64,000 nt of DNA from Erythrophleum ivorense. Taxonomy: Eukaryota > Streptophyta > Magnoliopsida > Fabales > Fabaceae. The DNA is taken from assembly GCA_026724425.1 (NCBI GenBank), contig JAIUCV010000349.1:434001-498000 (forward strand), in the 5' to 3' direction. The notes under the pieces are model-generated. The model did not search any database and was not told the DNA's origin. It was given only the letters and a program-made list of their open reading frames with translations. Below are positions 1 to 10,366 of this stretch, in pieces. The number at the start of each line of letters is the position of its first letter. Position 1 is the first letter of the stretch. A program made the position numbers and the translations under genes.

Positions 1-179
1 GTTGTACAAACACTTTAATCATTGACCCATACTTGGGTATGAAAATTTAGCCAACTTTTGTGAACACCACTGAACAAGCTTCCCTTCTCTCTTCATATCT
101 TGCAAATGTTGACCCTTTCTATCCACTGCCAACTTATGCTCAATAATGTTACACCATATCGATTGAGCCCAGTTGGCAA

Positions 180-1175
180 GTGAGTTTCTCTTACCTAACA
201 CTTGGCTTTATTAAACCTTTTTATCTAAATGGTTTAAAAGAAAATGTTTTGAAGGATTCTGAACATGAAGATAAATATGATGTTGTACTTTACTCTAATT
301 ATAACAATGATGATGATAAGTTTGAAAATGTTAATAATGACGTAAATGAAGAGGATCCAGTAGATGTCTTTGAAGTTGAATCAGTATCCTAGTATGTAAA
401 CTTTATTATTGCTTTTTTCTCACATGCTAATATGGCTTTAATTAGGGGTAGTGAATTTAAGGAAGTTAGTAATCAAATGAATTTGAACGACCATAAGTTG
501 TATATTGAAATGTGGTATTCGAGCTAAAAAGGGCTATGTCTTATTGATAAGCTATAGTCTATGAAAGCATACCACACTTTTAAGAAAATACTTAACATTT
601 GAAAAATACAAAAAGTTTTGATATGTTAATTATGAGACTAGTTATAGATAGAGGATGAATGCCTGCAAAAAAAGCAAAGGAAAAGGGATCACATTGGTAA
701 ATAACAAAATATGAAGGGTCCACATACATGTCTATTTGCAACCTTATCACAAGATTACTTGAAATTAAATTATGATATTATATCATCATGTGTTGTAAAA
801 TGGTGATTGAGACATCTAATGTTTCAATTAGATAGATCATCGAGAAGAGCTTGTTTGGTTATGTAGTGTCATACAAGAATGTGTGGAAAGTAAAACACAA
901 AGCCGTTGCACTTGTTTTTGGCAACTAAGAGAGCTTGTATACTACATTGTCTAGATGGATGGCCATGTTGCAACATTTCATGCCTAGCTCATATGTTGAG
1001 CTCGTGACCAAATAATGTCAATCAAGCAGGTCCACTAGTGAGATAATGGTAACGTTTAAGTGTGTATTTTGGACATTTAAACCTTATATAGACGTATTTG
1101 ATCACCTAAAATCAATAATCTCGATCAATGGGACATTCTTTTATGGCAAATACAAATGCCTTAGGCGTTAGTCAA
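180..1175 (+). pseudogene. Mutator-like (MULE/MuDR) transposase remnant, 5' half
   Basis: Decayed DNA-transposon transposase. An acidic ORF (180-392, rich in D, E and N) resembles the acidic leader of plant MULE proteins. Across frames, 690-1175 then reads KYEGPHTC, SYKNVWKVKHKAVALVFGN, SRWMAMLQHF and FKCVFWTFKPYIDVF, ending in INGTFFYGKYK. These match, in order, the MuDR DNA-binding segment (KYNGPHTC), the SYKKAWKAKQKA helix and the start of the MULE transposase domain (QIDGTHLYGKYKG) of plant MULEs. Several stops and frameshifts interrupt it, and the DDE core downstream of GKYK is not found. I saw no terminal inverted repeats. The family assignment is confident from motif order; the 5' limit is uncertain. 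Confidence 0.72.
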
Positions 1176-3008
1176 ATTAGATACCTTCTATGCTCTATAA
1201 CTTTGAAGAAGAATCCAAACCAATTGGGTAACAAAACTTAACACTTTTATTCAACAATGGTATAACTAACAAAACGTTAAGGTACTATCCCCTATTATTG
1301 AGGAACCCTTTGATTACACATCTGAGTACATATAATGATACTGATGATATACTTAGTAGTAGATCTAACCACATAGTGCTGTTACTGGCTATGTGGTAAA
1401 TTTTTGAATAATTATTACATTTGTTATCTTTCTTTTCTTGATTTATCTATAATATATATATATATATATATATTATGTTGACATTTAAAGTTTTATTTAT
1501 TTTTACTTAGGTTGATCTGGCAAAGCAACTTTATAAAATACACTTGCAAGACCTTTTACTTATGAATTTTTATAAGATTGTAAGCCAAAATTTTAGAAAT
1601 ATATTACTAACTTTTAGTGAACAATGTCTTTAACTATTTTCCTAATTTGCTAAACTAACATCTGATTTATTTAGGCCTTAAGTTTTAATGGCTTGACTGG
1701 GTAAGAGGTGATAACGCTACCTGTCAGTCCAACAATCCATTATTGAAGGAAAGAGGTAGCAAAATGAGAAGTTGGTGTAGCAGGACATTAACATTAGCAT
1801 GGCCTATCCATTTTGTATATCCTAATACTGGTGCATCAAGATATTAGTGTGGCCAATTTATTCTTTTTTTATCCTGGCCAGCCAATTTGAAGACTTTAGA
1901 TGAGTTGGCCCTTCATATTATATGCTGTCGTCACCAATATCTCATTTTGGAACACTTAAGTAAATGTTTGGCACTTTAGGAATACTTGTAAAGCTTCTTT
2001 TTGATATATCCGTGTTTAGTGCTGCATACGCCAATAGCTTTTTTGAGGTTGGAGGATTGTTGTAATCAAGGTTTGTGATGTCACATAAGTTGATTCCTCC
2101 AATTAATTCCCCATTCTTAAATTAAGGTAGCAACAACCACAATGTAAAAAGGATGAGACCTTGTAACACTAGAAGTCATTTGTTATAATTTTTTTTTAAT
2201 ATTGATATGATTTATTATCGAATATTAAAATTTTTTTATTGTATATCATTCTATTTATTTTGTCTTAAATTAAACTAAATTTATACACAATTAATTGTCT
2301 AAAATATTTTTACGCAAAAAAATATTAATTAAAAATTCGATGATTCAAATTATTTGGACCAATTAAACAAAATTAAAAAAAAAGTAGGCTTGGATTCAGA
2401 TTGAATTTGAATTGATTCAACATGAATTCAAACCAACTTCAAATTGAATAAAGTCGAATTTGGCAAAAGTTTGCCTTACTTTTTTTTTCTTTTTACAGGA
2501 ATAAATTTTGCCTCATATTACCTTTGCCTCACGGAGCTGCAATTATGTCTTCTACTTTCGTCAATGTTTATAATTCATAAAAGGACGGTCCTAATTAAAT
2601 GCATCAAATAAATATTAAAATTCCATAAACTTTATAACAAAGTTTAAATTTAAATTCAATGGCCTAAATACTAATTAAGCTCAAATATAAATCCATTAAT
2701 ATAAGCATACCCATGATCTGTTTAACACACAATTAGCTCAAAATGCTATAGCATGCATCTGCACGCAGCCTCTTTGCGAGCTCTTAAACATTTTATTTAA
2801 AACACATTTAATTAAATTGATTTTCGAATTGTGCACGTGTGATGTTTCATAAATATAAAGAATATAGAGATAAGGTTAGCAAGCTAAGCGCCATTGAACT
2901 TAAATTAAACGTTTAATATATCACACACCGACAAAAATGGCTATCCGTCTAAAGGAAGTGCGATTGGGAATTGTGACAATTTTCGCGTCAGAAGGCTAGG
3001 AATCCATC
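1176..3008. other. Gene-free AT-rich stretch
   Basis: No coding region is recognised. A (TA)n microsatellite sits at about 1451-1474. The 1680-2060 part is less AT-rich and may be old repeat sequence, but I could not assign it. A short ORF starting at 2938 (MAIRLKEVRLG...) is cut off by a stop just before the copia-1 insertion point, and I could not identify it. Confidence 0.5.
1451..1474. repeat. (TA)n microsatellite
   Basis: Uninterrupted alternating TA run of about 24 bases in AT-rich intergenic DNA. Confidence 0.85.
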
Positions 3009-3013
3009 AGGTT

Positions 3014-3202
3014 TGACAGTGTATAAGAAGGAAAATGGTTATTAAGTTATAAGAGTGAGTTACTGACAGATAGATATTAGTTATTCCATTTGTACAGCTG
3101 TATAGAGTCTGACTCGATGTATATATACTAAGCTAATGATCATTAATAAATCTTAAGCTTCATTTTGCCCATCGATGGTCTTTCTCTGATGGTTCCATAA
3201 TA
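3014..3202 (+). repeat. Copia-1 5' LTR
   Basis: 189 bp, matching 8882-9070 at 181 of 189 positions by eye. It begins TG but ends TAATA rather than CA; the 3' copy ends the same way, so this is the element's own terminus. The stretch TGTATATATACTAAGC at about 3117 is a plausible TATA element for the retroelement promoter. Confidence 0.93.
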
Positions 3203-3214
3203 TGGTATCAGAGC
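3203..3214 (+). other. Copia-1 primer-binding site (initiator Met tRNA)
   Basis: TGGTATCAGAGC directly abuts the 5' LTR. This is the standard plant copia PBS, complementary to the 3' end of initiator methionine tRNA, which primes minus-strand DNA synthesis. Confidence 0.95.
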
Positions 3215-3505
3215 GAGAATATTGATTTTCTGTTTGCCATGTCTTCTTTGCCATGACAGATCCTTCCCCCGGCAGCTTTAGTTCCTCTCCTCCGATCCCT
3301 CTCAGGTTGTTTCCAGCCCCTTTTACATACATTCGAATGAGAACCCTACTCTGGTTCTTGTTTCACCTGTTCTTAATGGTTCCAATTACCACTTATGGGC
3401 TCGTGCTATGCAAATGACACTCCTTTCCAAAAATAAACTACAATTCATTAACGGATCGATTTCTCCTCTAGCAACTACTGATGCTCTTTATCTGATTTGG
3501 GAACA

Positions 3506-3510
3506 GTGCA
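3506..3510. repeat. Target-site duplication GTGCA, left copy
   Basis: GTGCA immediately precedes the insertion at 3511 and recurs at 4926-4930. Removing 3511-4930 rejoins the gag sequence. Confidence 0.9.
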
Positions 3511-4925
3511 TGATGCTCACTGAAATATGATACCGCAAGTGTACAGGTCGCAGACGTAGTACGTGATGAATCAAGGTTGTTCCCTCAGAGAATTAATACA
3601 ATTGGCGATTAGGCATTAAAGTTTTCATATTCATTTTAGTTAAACAATCAATTTGTAGTTGGATTTATGAAAATTACGTAGATGCAAATAATGAACGATG
3701 GTTATAATTGAAAGTATGCAATTAGAAACACCTTAAGGATTTTAATCCCCTTTATATCAACTGTCGATTATTTTCCTTTTAATTAAACAGCTTAAGACAA
3801 TTTTTAGAGTCAATGTTGAAGTAGGTGCAATTGTCTTTCGATCCAATTGAACCCTTATATCTACTCACGCTTGATATCTCAAGGAGTGGTTAATAACTGA
3901 TTAAGTGCAGACCTTCTTTCGACTACCTAGGGCCCTTGAGGATATCTCTATCTCAAATCTCAAGTACAACTTAGATTATATCTAATCCTAAATTGTTTAA
4001 CCAATGGTCTATAAGCAATTTCCTTCCGTCAAAGGTTAATTACTCAATCCACAATCAAACTAAAGGAGGCCACCCAATAGAATGAAATATACTTCAGATT
4101 AAACACTATAAATTCCAATAATCCACATAATCAACAGGGGAAAACAATCTCCACAGATTAAAGGTTCATAAAATCCCTAAGAATTACAAATTCTAGCCGC
4201 TCATGGCTTGAAATCTATAGATAAATTCAGCAAACATGTTAACTATCATCAACTAAGAGGGGAGATGGAGTAGAAACACCTAATCGAAAGGAAAACCGAT
4301 AGAATTGACGAATTCCCGATCAAATTGAAGCTTCTTCAACACTTTTGATGCTTTTTCTTCTCTCTTAATAGGTCAAAACTCCCTCTGTATGCTGAATCAA
4401 TGAAACCCTAGCCTTTCCCCGATTTTTTTAGCTTGCTAAATTAAACTGTGCGTTTCAGGGTCCGATCTCGCTATGGCGAGGAGTGCTTCTCGCTATAGCG
4501 AGATCTCATAAGTTCACAGATTTCTGCTGTTCTCGCTACTGCTACGCTATGACGAGTTTCTCTCTGGAATTTGTATGCTTCACGACTTCGCTGTGGCGAA
4601 GTACCTCACTCGCTATAACGAAAGTGTGTTCTCGCCATAGCGAGTTGAATCCTCACTGTAGCGAGAATGCTTGATCCACTTGTACTTTCTCACTTCTTAG
4701 CTTTCTTTTCTTTTCTCAATTCTTTCTTTCTTCTTTTATTTTTCCTGAAATTGAAATCAATCATAGAGTGAGGCTCAAACTGCTAAAGATAATATAATAA
4801 AACACTATCTTTATTTTGTTTGATTGGATTCACTTTTAACTCTATTAATCAAGAAGAAAGTACTTGCCTCCCTAATTTGATCTCAAATATAATCCCTTTT
4901 TATATCATAAATTAGAGAGTCATCA
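3511..4925. mobile_element. Solo LTR (1415 bp) nested in copia-1 gag
   Basis: The insert begins TGATG and ends CATCA (5-bp inverted termini, TG...CA) and is flanked by perfect GTGCA duplications, as integrase-type LTR insertions are. It contains no polymerase or gag coding sequence, so it is best read as a solo LTR left after LTR-LTR recombination. Near its start it carries CCGCAAGTGTACAGGTCG followed by GTTGTTCCCTCAGAG, a pair of segments I associate with large gypsy-type plant LTRs; that family assignment is inference. A cluster of short palindromes lies at 4464-4670. It differs from the copia and Athila LTRs in this window, so the donor family is not otherwise present here. Confidence 0.85.
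4464..4672. repeat. Cluster of imperfect CTCGCTATAGCGAG palindromes
   Basis: About seven copies or half-copies of a self-complementary 14-mer lie within some 210 bases of the solo LTR: TCTCGCTATGGCGAGG, CTCGCTATAGCGAGA, CTACGCTATGACGAG, TTCGCTGTGGCGAAG, CTCGCTATAACGAAA, CTCGCCATAGCGAG and CTCACTGTAGCGAGA. Each could form a short hairpin or a dyad protein site. The function is unknown. Confidence 0.85.
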
Positions 4926-4930
4926 GTGCA
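4926..4930. repeat. Target-site duplication GTGCA, right copy
   Basis: Identical to 3506-3510. Copia-1 gag resumes directly after it with ACAATCTTGTTGTC. Confidence 0.9.
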
Positions 4931-5743
4931 ACAATCTTGTTGTCACTTGGCTCACGCGATCTTTGTCTCCATCGATCGCACAAAGCATACTCTGGATCGA
5001 TCGAGCTGCTGATGTCTGGATTGATCTACATGACCGATTTTCTCAAGGTGACTTGTTTTACATAGCTAAACTCCAGGATGAGATATTGAATTTAAAGCAA
5101 GGAGATTTGTCTGTGAGTGATTATTTCACTAAATTGAAAATATTATGGGATGAGCTTATTAATCTCTATCCATTGGCTGCTTGTTCTTGTAAGGTTAAGA
5201 CTTATGTACATCAAGATTATGTGATCAGGTTCTTGAAAGGGCTTAGTGATCGTTTTTCTACTGTAAAGTCCCAAATTATACTTCTTGATCCTCTGCCTCC
5301 TATTACCAAAGTCTTTTCCATGGTTCTTCAACAAGAACGTGAAAATGGTTATGTTGCTCCTCTTGCTGACTCTACTGTTCTGCTTCATAAATCCAATGCA
5401 TGAGGATCTAATTTTTCCAAGAACAATAAACAATGCACTTTCTGTGGTAAACCTCGCCATACTGTAGATACTTGTTACAAGAAACATGGCTATTCGCCTG
5501 GTTTCGAGTTTCGTACTCCATTTCAGGGATCTGTCAATTACAGTACTGTGACATCTGATTCTGACTCTAAAGGTAATGACAAGGCACCTATGGTCTCTCC
5601 CCAACAAAGTTTTACGCCTGAACAATTTCAAAAAATTCTTTCCCTTATTCAAGACCCTTCTCCACCACCCATTTCTCACACCCTGAATAACATCTATGCA
5701 CAAGGTAATCATCTTGCTTTAACTAACTACCTTTTCTAAAGTT

Positions 5744-6050
5744 GACTATTGGATTGTCGATTCTGGAGCCTCTAACCACACTTGTTTTTCTTTGTCCTCC
5801 TTTTCCTCTTATTAGAAAATATCTCCAATAAAGGTAAAACTCCCTAACGGATCTATCAGTATAGTACACTATTCTAGCACCATTCATTTTTCCTCTTCCT
5901 TTTATCTTACTAACGTTTTATATCTTCCCGATTTTCATTTTAATCTCATATCTATAACTAAACTTACTCTTCATCTTCACTGTTGCGTCCTTTTTTAGAA
6001 AACACATTGCGACATCTTGTCTCTACCCATATGGAAGATGATTGGTTCAG
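5744..6050 (+). pseudogene. Copia-1 aspartic protease
   Basis: Processes the gag-pol polyprotein. The frame opens with DYWIVDSGASNH; DSGA is the catalytic aspartyl-protease motif. It continues with KLPNGSISIVHYSSTIHFSSS and VLYLPDFHFNLISI, the second half of the copia protease fold. It lies one frame off the gag tail, and in-frame TAG codons follow FSSY and VLF, so no intact protein is possible. Confidence 0.88.
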
Positions 6051-7110
6051 CTGAGGTTCAAGAAGGCCTATACATCATGAATCAACATGCAACTCCTTTT
6101 TCATCTGAGGCACCTCATTCCCATGTTCTTTCGGCTCCATCCACTCAGTTTGACCTCTGGCATTTTCGTTTAGGTCACTTGTCTGCTATTGTTTTGAATA
6201 AACTTCACACTCAGTTTCCATCTATTACATGTATTCCTTCTTTTCATTCCTGTGATGTTTGTCATCTTGCTAAACAACGGAAACTTCCGTTTTCTGTAAG
6301 CTCTTCCAAATCTAATAATATTTTCAGTTTGGTTTATTTTGATATTTGGGGCCCATATCATATCCCTTCTATTCATGGTCATCGTTATTTTCTTACGGTT
6401 GTTGACGATTTTTCTCGTTATACTTGGACACATTTTATGAAGTCAAAATCTGAGACTAGAACTCTTGTTCAAAATTTTGTTCAACTTGTTAAAACTCAGT
6501 TTAATACTAACGTTCAAACTATTAGATCGGATAATGGTGTTGAGTTTCTTATGCCTGAATTTTATGCCAATAAGGGTATTTTGCATTAAACTTCTTGTGT
6601 TGAAACACCAGAGCAAAATAGTATTGTGGAAAGAAAACACTAACATTTACTTAACGTGGCACGTGCTTTACTCTTTCAAGCCAAATTACCTAAGGCTTAT
6701 TGGTCCTATTGTGTTTCTCATGCCACACACCTTATCAATCGTTTACCTACTCCATTGTTGCAGTATAAAAGTCCCTTTGAAATGTTATATCAATTTCCTC
6801 CTAATTTTTCTACCTTTCGTGTATTTGGTTGCTTATGTTCCCTTCCACCCTTACTGCCTCTCGTTCAAAGTTTGATCCTCAAGCTACTAAGAGTGTCTTT
6901 CTTGGTTTTAAACCTGGTACTAAATGATACATTACCCTTGATTTACACACTTATGCCATCTTTATCTCTCGACATGTTCACTTTTATGAAGATCAATTTC
7001 CCTTTCATGATTATTCTCCTCCCTCCTTTGTTCCTCCATCCATATCACTACAACAAGAATGTACCCCGGTTGACCCTCTTATTCCTCCTCCTTCTTCTTC
7101 CAACTCTTTT
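6051..7110 (+). pseudogene. Copia-1 integrase
   Basis: Inserts element DNA into the host genome. A GAG-pre-integrase/zinc-finger segment is visible: LWHFRLGH ... CDVCHLAKQRKLPF, with the HHCC residues. The core follows, with catalytic D (VYFDIWGP), D (IRSDNGVEF) and E (TPEQNSIVERKH) all present. In-frame stops occur after GILH (6587) and after ERKH (about 6641). Beyond VARALLFQAKLPKAYWSY ... FRVFGCLCS a frameshift near 6835 moves the frame to the one used by RT. The residues are intact but the reading frame is not. Confidence 0.92.
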
Positions 7111-7176
7111 TTAACTATTTCTCCTACTCCTTTATCTCCCAAATGTCCCACTCAGCCTCGAAGACTTCTTACTTAT

Positions 7177-8271
7177 TTGCATGATTATCATCACTCTCTT
7201 CTTGTTCACTCAGCTGTACCGGATTCCATTGAGATAGGTATCATCCATTGTCTTTCTCATGTTCTTTCTTATTCTCATTTTTCCTTTTCCCATAAGCATT
7301 ACTCACTTTCTATTTCAGTTACCTCTGAACCTAAGACTTATCATCAGGCTGTTAAACATGAGGTCTGGCGCCAGGCCATGGATGCTGAGCTCTCTGCCTT
7401 ACAACAGAATCAGACTTGGTGTCTTACTAACCTTCCTCCAGGAAAACAAGCTATTGGTTGTCGATGGGTATACAAAATAAAGTATCGTGCTGATGGATCC
7501 ATTGAGCGTTATAAAGCTTGTCTTGTAGCCAAAGGCAACACTCAAACAAAAGGTGTGGACTATCTAGACACTTTTTCCCCTGTTGCCAAATTTACCACAA
7601 TGCGTCTTCTTCTTGCTTTAGTTGCTGCAAAAGGATGGCATTTGAAACAACTTGATGTTAATAACGCTTTTTTACATGGGGACCTTGATAAGGAGGTTTA
7701 TATGCAACTTCCTCCTAATTTTACTGCTCCACGTCCGAATTTGGTTTATCGTCTTCAGAAGTCTCTTTATGGCCTGAAACAGGCTAGTCACCAATGGTTC
7801 TCCAAGTTATCACAAGTTCTTATCTCTAATGGCTATTTTCAATCCAAATTAGATTACTCATTGTTTGTGCACTGTACTTCCTCTTCATTCACTGCTCTTT
7901 TGGTTTATGTTGACGATGTTATTCTAGCTGGTGATGATTTAGATGAAATTACTCGCATTAAGTCTTATCTTGACGTTACTTTCAAAATCAAAGATCTTGG
8001 TGATCTTAAATTTTTCCTTGGACTTGAGATTGCTCGCAGCTCTACTGGAATTGCATTATATCAGCGTAAGTTTGCTCTTGAGATTCTTTCTGACGTTGGT
8101 TTTCTTGAAAGCAAACCTGTGAAGACTCCTATGGATCGATATACTAAGCTTACTGCTTCCTCTGGTACTCCTCTGTCTGATCCTTCCACTTATTGTACAC
8201 TTATTGGTCGTCTTCAGTACTTAACTACTACCCAGCCTGACATCACCTTTGTGGTCCAGCAGTTGAGTTAA
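7177..8271 (+). CDS. Copia-1 reverse transcriptase (RVT_2), open for 364 codons
   Basis: Copies the element RNA into DNA. The frame is open from 7177 to a TAA at 8269. Motifs in order: MDAELSALQQNQTW, GCRWVYKIKYRADGSIERYK, LVAKGNTQTKGVDYLDTFSP, LDVNNAFLHGDL, LYGLKQASHQWF and the catalytic LLVYVDDVILAGDD, then DLGDLKFFLGLEIA and ending QPDITFVVQQLS. The usual LKQASRQWF has His for Arg, consistent with CG-to-CA decay. The TAA falls where the family normally has a Gln codon (LSQ), so a single change separates RT from the RNase H frame. It was part of a larger polyprotein, so the ATG at 7177 is not a natural start. Confidence 0.93.
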   Translation: MHDYHHSLLVHSAVPDSIEIGIIHCLSHVLSYSHFSFSHKHYSLSISVTSEPKTYHQAVKHEVWRQAMDAELSALQQNQTWCLTNLPPGKQAIGCRWVYKIKYRADGSIERYKACLVAKGNTQTKGVDYLDTFSPVAKFTTMRLLLALVAAKGWHLKQLDVNNAFLHGDLDKEVYMQLPPNFTAPRPNLVYRLQKSLYGLKQASHQWFSKLSQVLISNGYFQSKLDYSLFVHCTSSSFTALLVYVDDVILAGDDLDEITRIKSYLDVTFKIKDLGDLKFFLGLEIARSSTGIALYQRKFALEILSDVGFLESKPVKTPMDRYTKLTASSGTPLSDPSTYCTLIGRLQYLTTTQPDITFVVQQLS

Positions 8272-8274
8272 TAT

Positions 8275-8864
8275 ATGTCTTCTCCTACTACTGCTCATAT
8301 GCGTGTTGCTCACAGAATTCTTCACTACATCAAAAGTGCCCTTGGTCGTGGTCTTTTCTTTCCCAGTGATTCTGATTTTCATTTGAAAGCTTTTAGTGAT
8401 TCTGACTGGGCAGGATATCCTGATACACGCCGTTCTGTCACTGGTTTCTGCATTTATCTTGGTAATTCTTTGATTTGCTGGCGCTCCAAGAAACAAAGTA
8501 CAGTTTCTCGCTCCTCATCTGAAGCTGAATATTGCGCCTTAGCTACTACTACATGTGAGTTGCAATGGTTGCTATATTTGCTTCATGATCTTCACATTGA
8601 TCATATATCATCGGCTTTTCTTTACTGTGATAATCAATCGGCCTTCCATATCATTGCCAATCCCACTTTTCATGAACGAACAAAGCATATTGAGATGGAT
8701 TGTCATATCATTCGTGAGAAATCTCAAGCAGGCATTCTTCATCTTCTCCCCGTCAAGTCTGCTGATCAGGTGGCTGATCTCTTCACCAAACCTTTGGGTC
8801 CTGCACCATTTCATTTTCTTTTGTCCAAGCTAAAACTGGTTGATCTCCATTCTCCAACTTGTGC
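8275..8864 (+). CDS. Copia-1 RNase H
   Basis: Degrades RNA in the RNA-DNA hybrid during reverse transcription. It is in the same frame as RT, separated only by the TAA at 8269. Diagnostic Ty1/copia RNase H motifs are present: HRILHYIKSALGRGLFF, FSDSDWAGYPDTRRSVTGFC (first catalytic Asp), VSRSSSEAEYCALA (Glu), LYCDNQSAFHI (Asp) and FHERTKHIEMDCHIIRE, then VKSADQVADLFTKPL. It ends just before the polypurine tract; the ORF reads on into the 3' LTR and stops at 8911. Confidence 0.93.
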
Positions 8865-8865
8865 C

Positions 8866-8881
8866 GGGGGGGGGGGGGGGG
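8866..8881 (+). other. Copia-1 polypurine tract, 16 consecutive G
   Basis: An unbroken run of G immediately precedes the 3' LTR. The PPT primes plus-strand synthesis. Plant copia PPTs are normally mixed A/G, so a pure G homopolymer is unusual and its exact length could be an assembly artefact. Confidence 0.85.
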
Positions 8882-9070
8882 TGACAGTGTATAAGAAGGA
8901 AAATGGTTATTAAGTTATAAGAGTTAGTTACTGATAGATAGATATTAGTTATTCCATTTGTACAGCTGTATAGAGTCTGACCCAATGTATATATACTGAG
9001 CTAATGATCATTAATAAAGCTTAAGCTTCATTTTGCCCATCGATAGTCTTTCTCTGATGGTTCCGTAATA
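8882..9070 (+). repeat. Copia-1 3' LTR
   Basis: 189 bp, matching the 5' LTR with 8 substitutions, six of them transitions. It is followed by AGCTT, the probable but imperfect target duplication of AGGTT at 3009-3013. Confidence 0.93.
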
Positions 9071-9075
9071 AGCTT

Positions 9076-10300
9076 CCCAAGTTGTGTCCAATGGATCAGA
9101 GGGAATTACGCTAATTTTTTAAAAAATTTAAATAAAATATATTTGGATACTTGTTTTATTTTAGCTAAATTTTACATAAAATGCATTTTAAAACTAAAAT
9201 TCCTTAATAGCTTGTATTGTCATATTAAAAATAAAATTATTGTTTTATTCTGAAGCTAAACATCAACTTAACTATTTTTATTTTGATATTAGGAATAAAA
9301 TTATAATCATACATCATAAAAAAATATTTTTTTGGTAGAAAATGAATTAGAGAAATTTTTTTTGCAGTATATATCAAAATATTAAAGAAGTCAAGTATAA
9401 TTTTTTTAAATAAAAAATTATCAAATATACTTTAATTAATTTAAAAAAAACCTAATTTACATTTAAAATTAATGTCAAGGAAGATTTGTAATTTTGTCTT
9501 CTTTTAATCTCGTTATTCACAAAGGGAAAGATAAAGAGTCCTATTATAACGGATTACGCAAATATACGGGTAATTTGACTCTAACCCACGTGCTTATTAG
9601 TAGTGATATCTTTTTTTCTTTTTTAAAGAAATACTAGTAGTGGTTTTTAATTACAATTTTGATGGTTTAATTAAGGAAAGATTAAAATATAACGTCATTT
9701 CATTTTTCAATGAACAATGAGTCAGATATTTTATTTTATATTGGTGTATTATAACTTTTAAATTTTTAACTATTATTATTCTTTTAATTATAACATTGCT
9801 CTCTTGTAACAACAACAATAATAATAATAATTGGGTGCTAGTATTGCTCTCCTTAAGAAGAGCATTAAAATAGATAAAAGGGGTTGATGAGAGAAAAATA
9901 TTTTAAAATAAAGGAAAATTTGAAATCATATGTTAGATTATATTAAAAAATTATATTTTAGCACTCAAAATATGATGTTGTTATTAAATTAATATTTTAT
10001 TAAATATTTTTACCATTGTAACGCTTAAGAATATAATTTTGTTTCACTTTCATATAAAATATTAAATTTAAAAAAATTGTATCGATATCCTTTTATTACT
10101 TTGAAAAAGTGAAATTAGAATAAAATTAAATGTATACAAAATATTTTCAGAATAACAAATTAATAATCACACCATTTTCAAAGACTAAAATAAGATTTTG
10201 TCTAATTAAGAATATGACTATCTATTAATATCTAATCAGAGATAGCCATTCTAATTAATTATTCCATACCATTGCCTTGCGGTCTCTACTTATCATGTTT
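9076..10300. other. AT-rich intergenic DNA, no gene seen
   Basis: Very AT-rich with many A and T homopolymers and an ATAATAATAATAAT run near 9820. I see no coding region or recognisable element. The distal end grades into the promoter of the PME-A pseudogene. Confidence 0.6.
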
Positions 10301-10307
10301 ACCTGTT

Positions 10308-10314
10308 TATATAA
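10308..10314 (+). promoter_or_regulatory. TATA box of the PME-A pseudogene
   Basis: TATATAA (in TGTTTATATAAGCAC) lies 53 bases upstream of the PME-A start codon at 10367, a normal plant distance for a TATA box with a short leader. Confidence 0.55.
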
Positions 10315-10366
10315 GCACTAAAGCTTACCAAGACCAAGTAGTGCCTTTGTACACTACCTCATCACT

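Larger units (their letters stand above)
3254..5735 (+). pseudogene. gag: Copia-1 gag (capsid/nucleocapsid), split by a solo LTR
   Basis: Gag packages the element RNA. The N-terminal part (about 3254-3510, frameshifted) reads NPTLVLVSPVLNGSNYHLWA, the usual start of the plant copia gag (NYHWW-type motif). It is cut after WEQC by the insertion at 3511-4925 and resumes with NNLVVTWL at 4931. The main open part (4963-5403) carries the UBN2-type gag motifs AADVWIDLHDRFSQGD and LQDEILNLKQGDLSVSDYF. After an in-frame TGA at 5401, the same frame continues with a CCHC zinc knuckle (CTFCGKPRHTVDTCYKKHGY, about 5431-5490) and a Gln/Ser/Pro-rich tail to about 5735. A frameshift separates it from protease. 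Confidence 0.9.
3014..9070 (+). mobile_element. Copia-1: near-complete Ty1/copia LTR retrotransposon
   Basis: Two 189-bp LTRs (3014-3202 and 8882-9070) start TGACAG and end TTCCRTAATA. Comparing them by eye gives 8 mismatches and no indels, so the element is fairly recent. A primer-binding site follows the 5' LTR and a G-rich polypurine tract precedes the 3' LTR. Domains in between run gag (with zinc knuckle), protease, integrase, reverse transcriptase, RNase H, the Ty1/copia order. The flanking 5-mers AGGTT (3009-3013) and AGCTT (9071-9075) match at 4 of 5 positions and are the likely target duplication. Stops and frameshifts in gag, PR and IN, plus a nested solo LTR in gag, make it non-autonomous, although the RT frame is long and open. 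Confidence 0.95.

Noticed and set aside
1680..2060. Less AT-rich stretch considered as a plant mobile domain or other transposase piece
   Set aside because: Neither strand gave consistent motifs in any frame.
4483..4674. 63-codon plus-strand ORF
   Set aside because: Created by the palindrome cluster in the solo LTR; non-coding.
5143..5712. 189-codon minus-strand ORF
   Set aside because: Exact antisense of copia-1 gag; its sequence matches nothing I know, while the plus strand gives clear gag motifs and a zinc knuckle.
9071..9130. Possible continuation of a short gene interrupted by copia-1 (MAIRLKEVRLG start at 2938)
   Set aside because: Joining the flanks gives an early stop and no recognisable protein.
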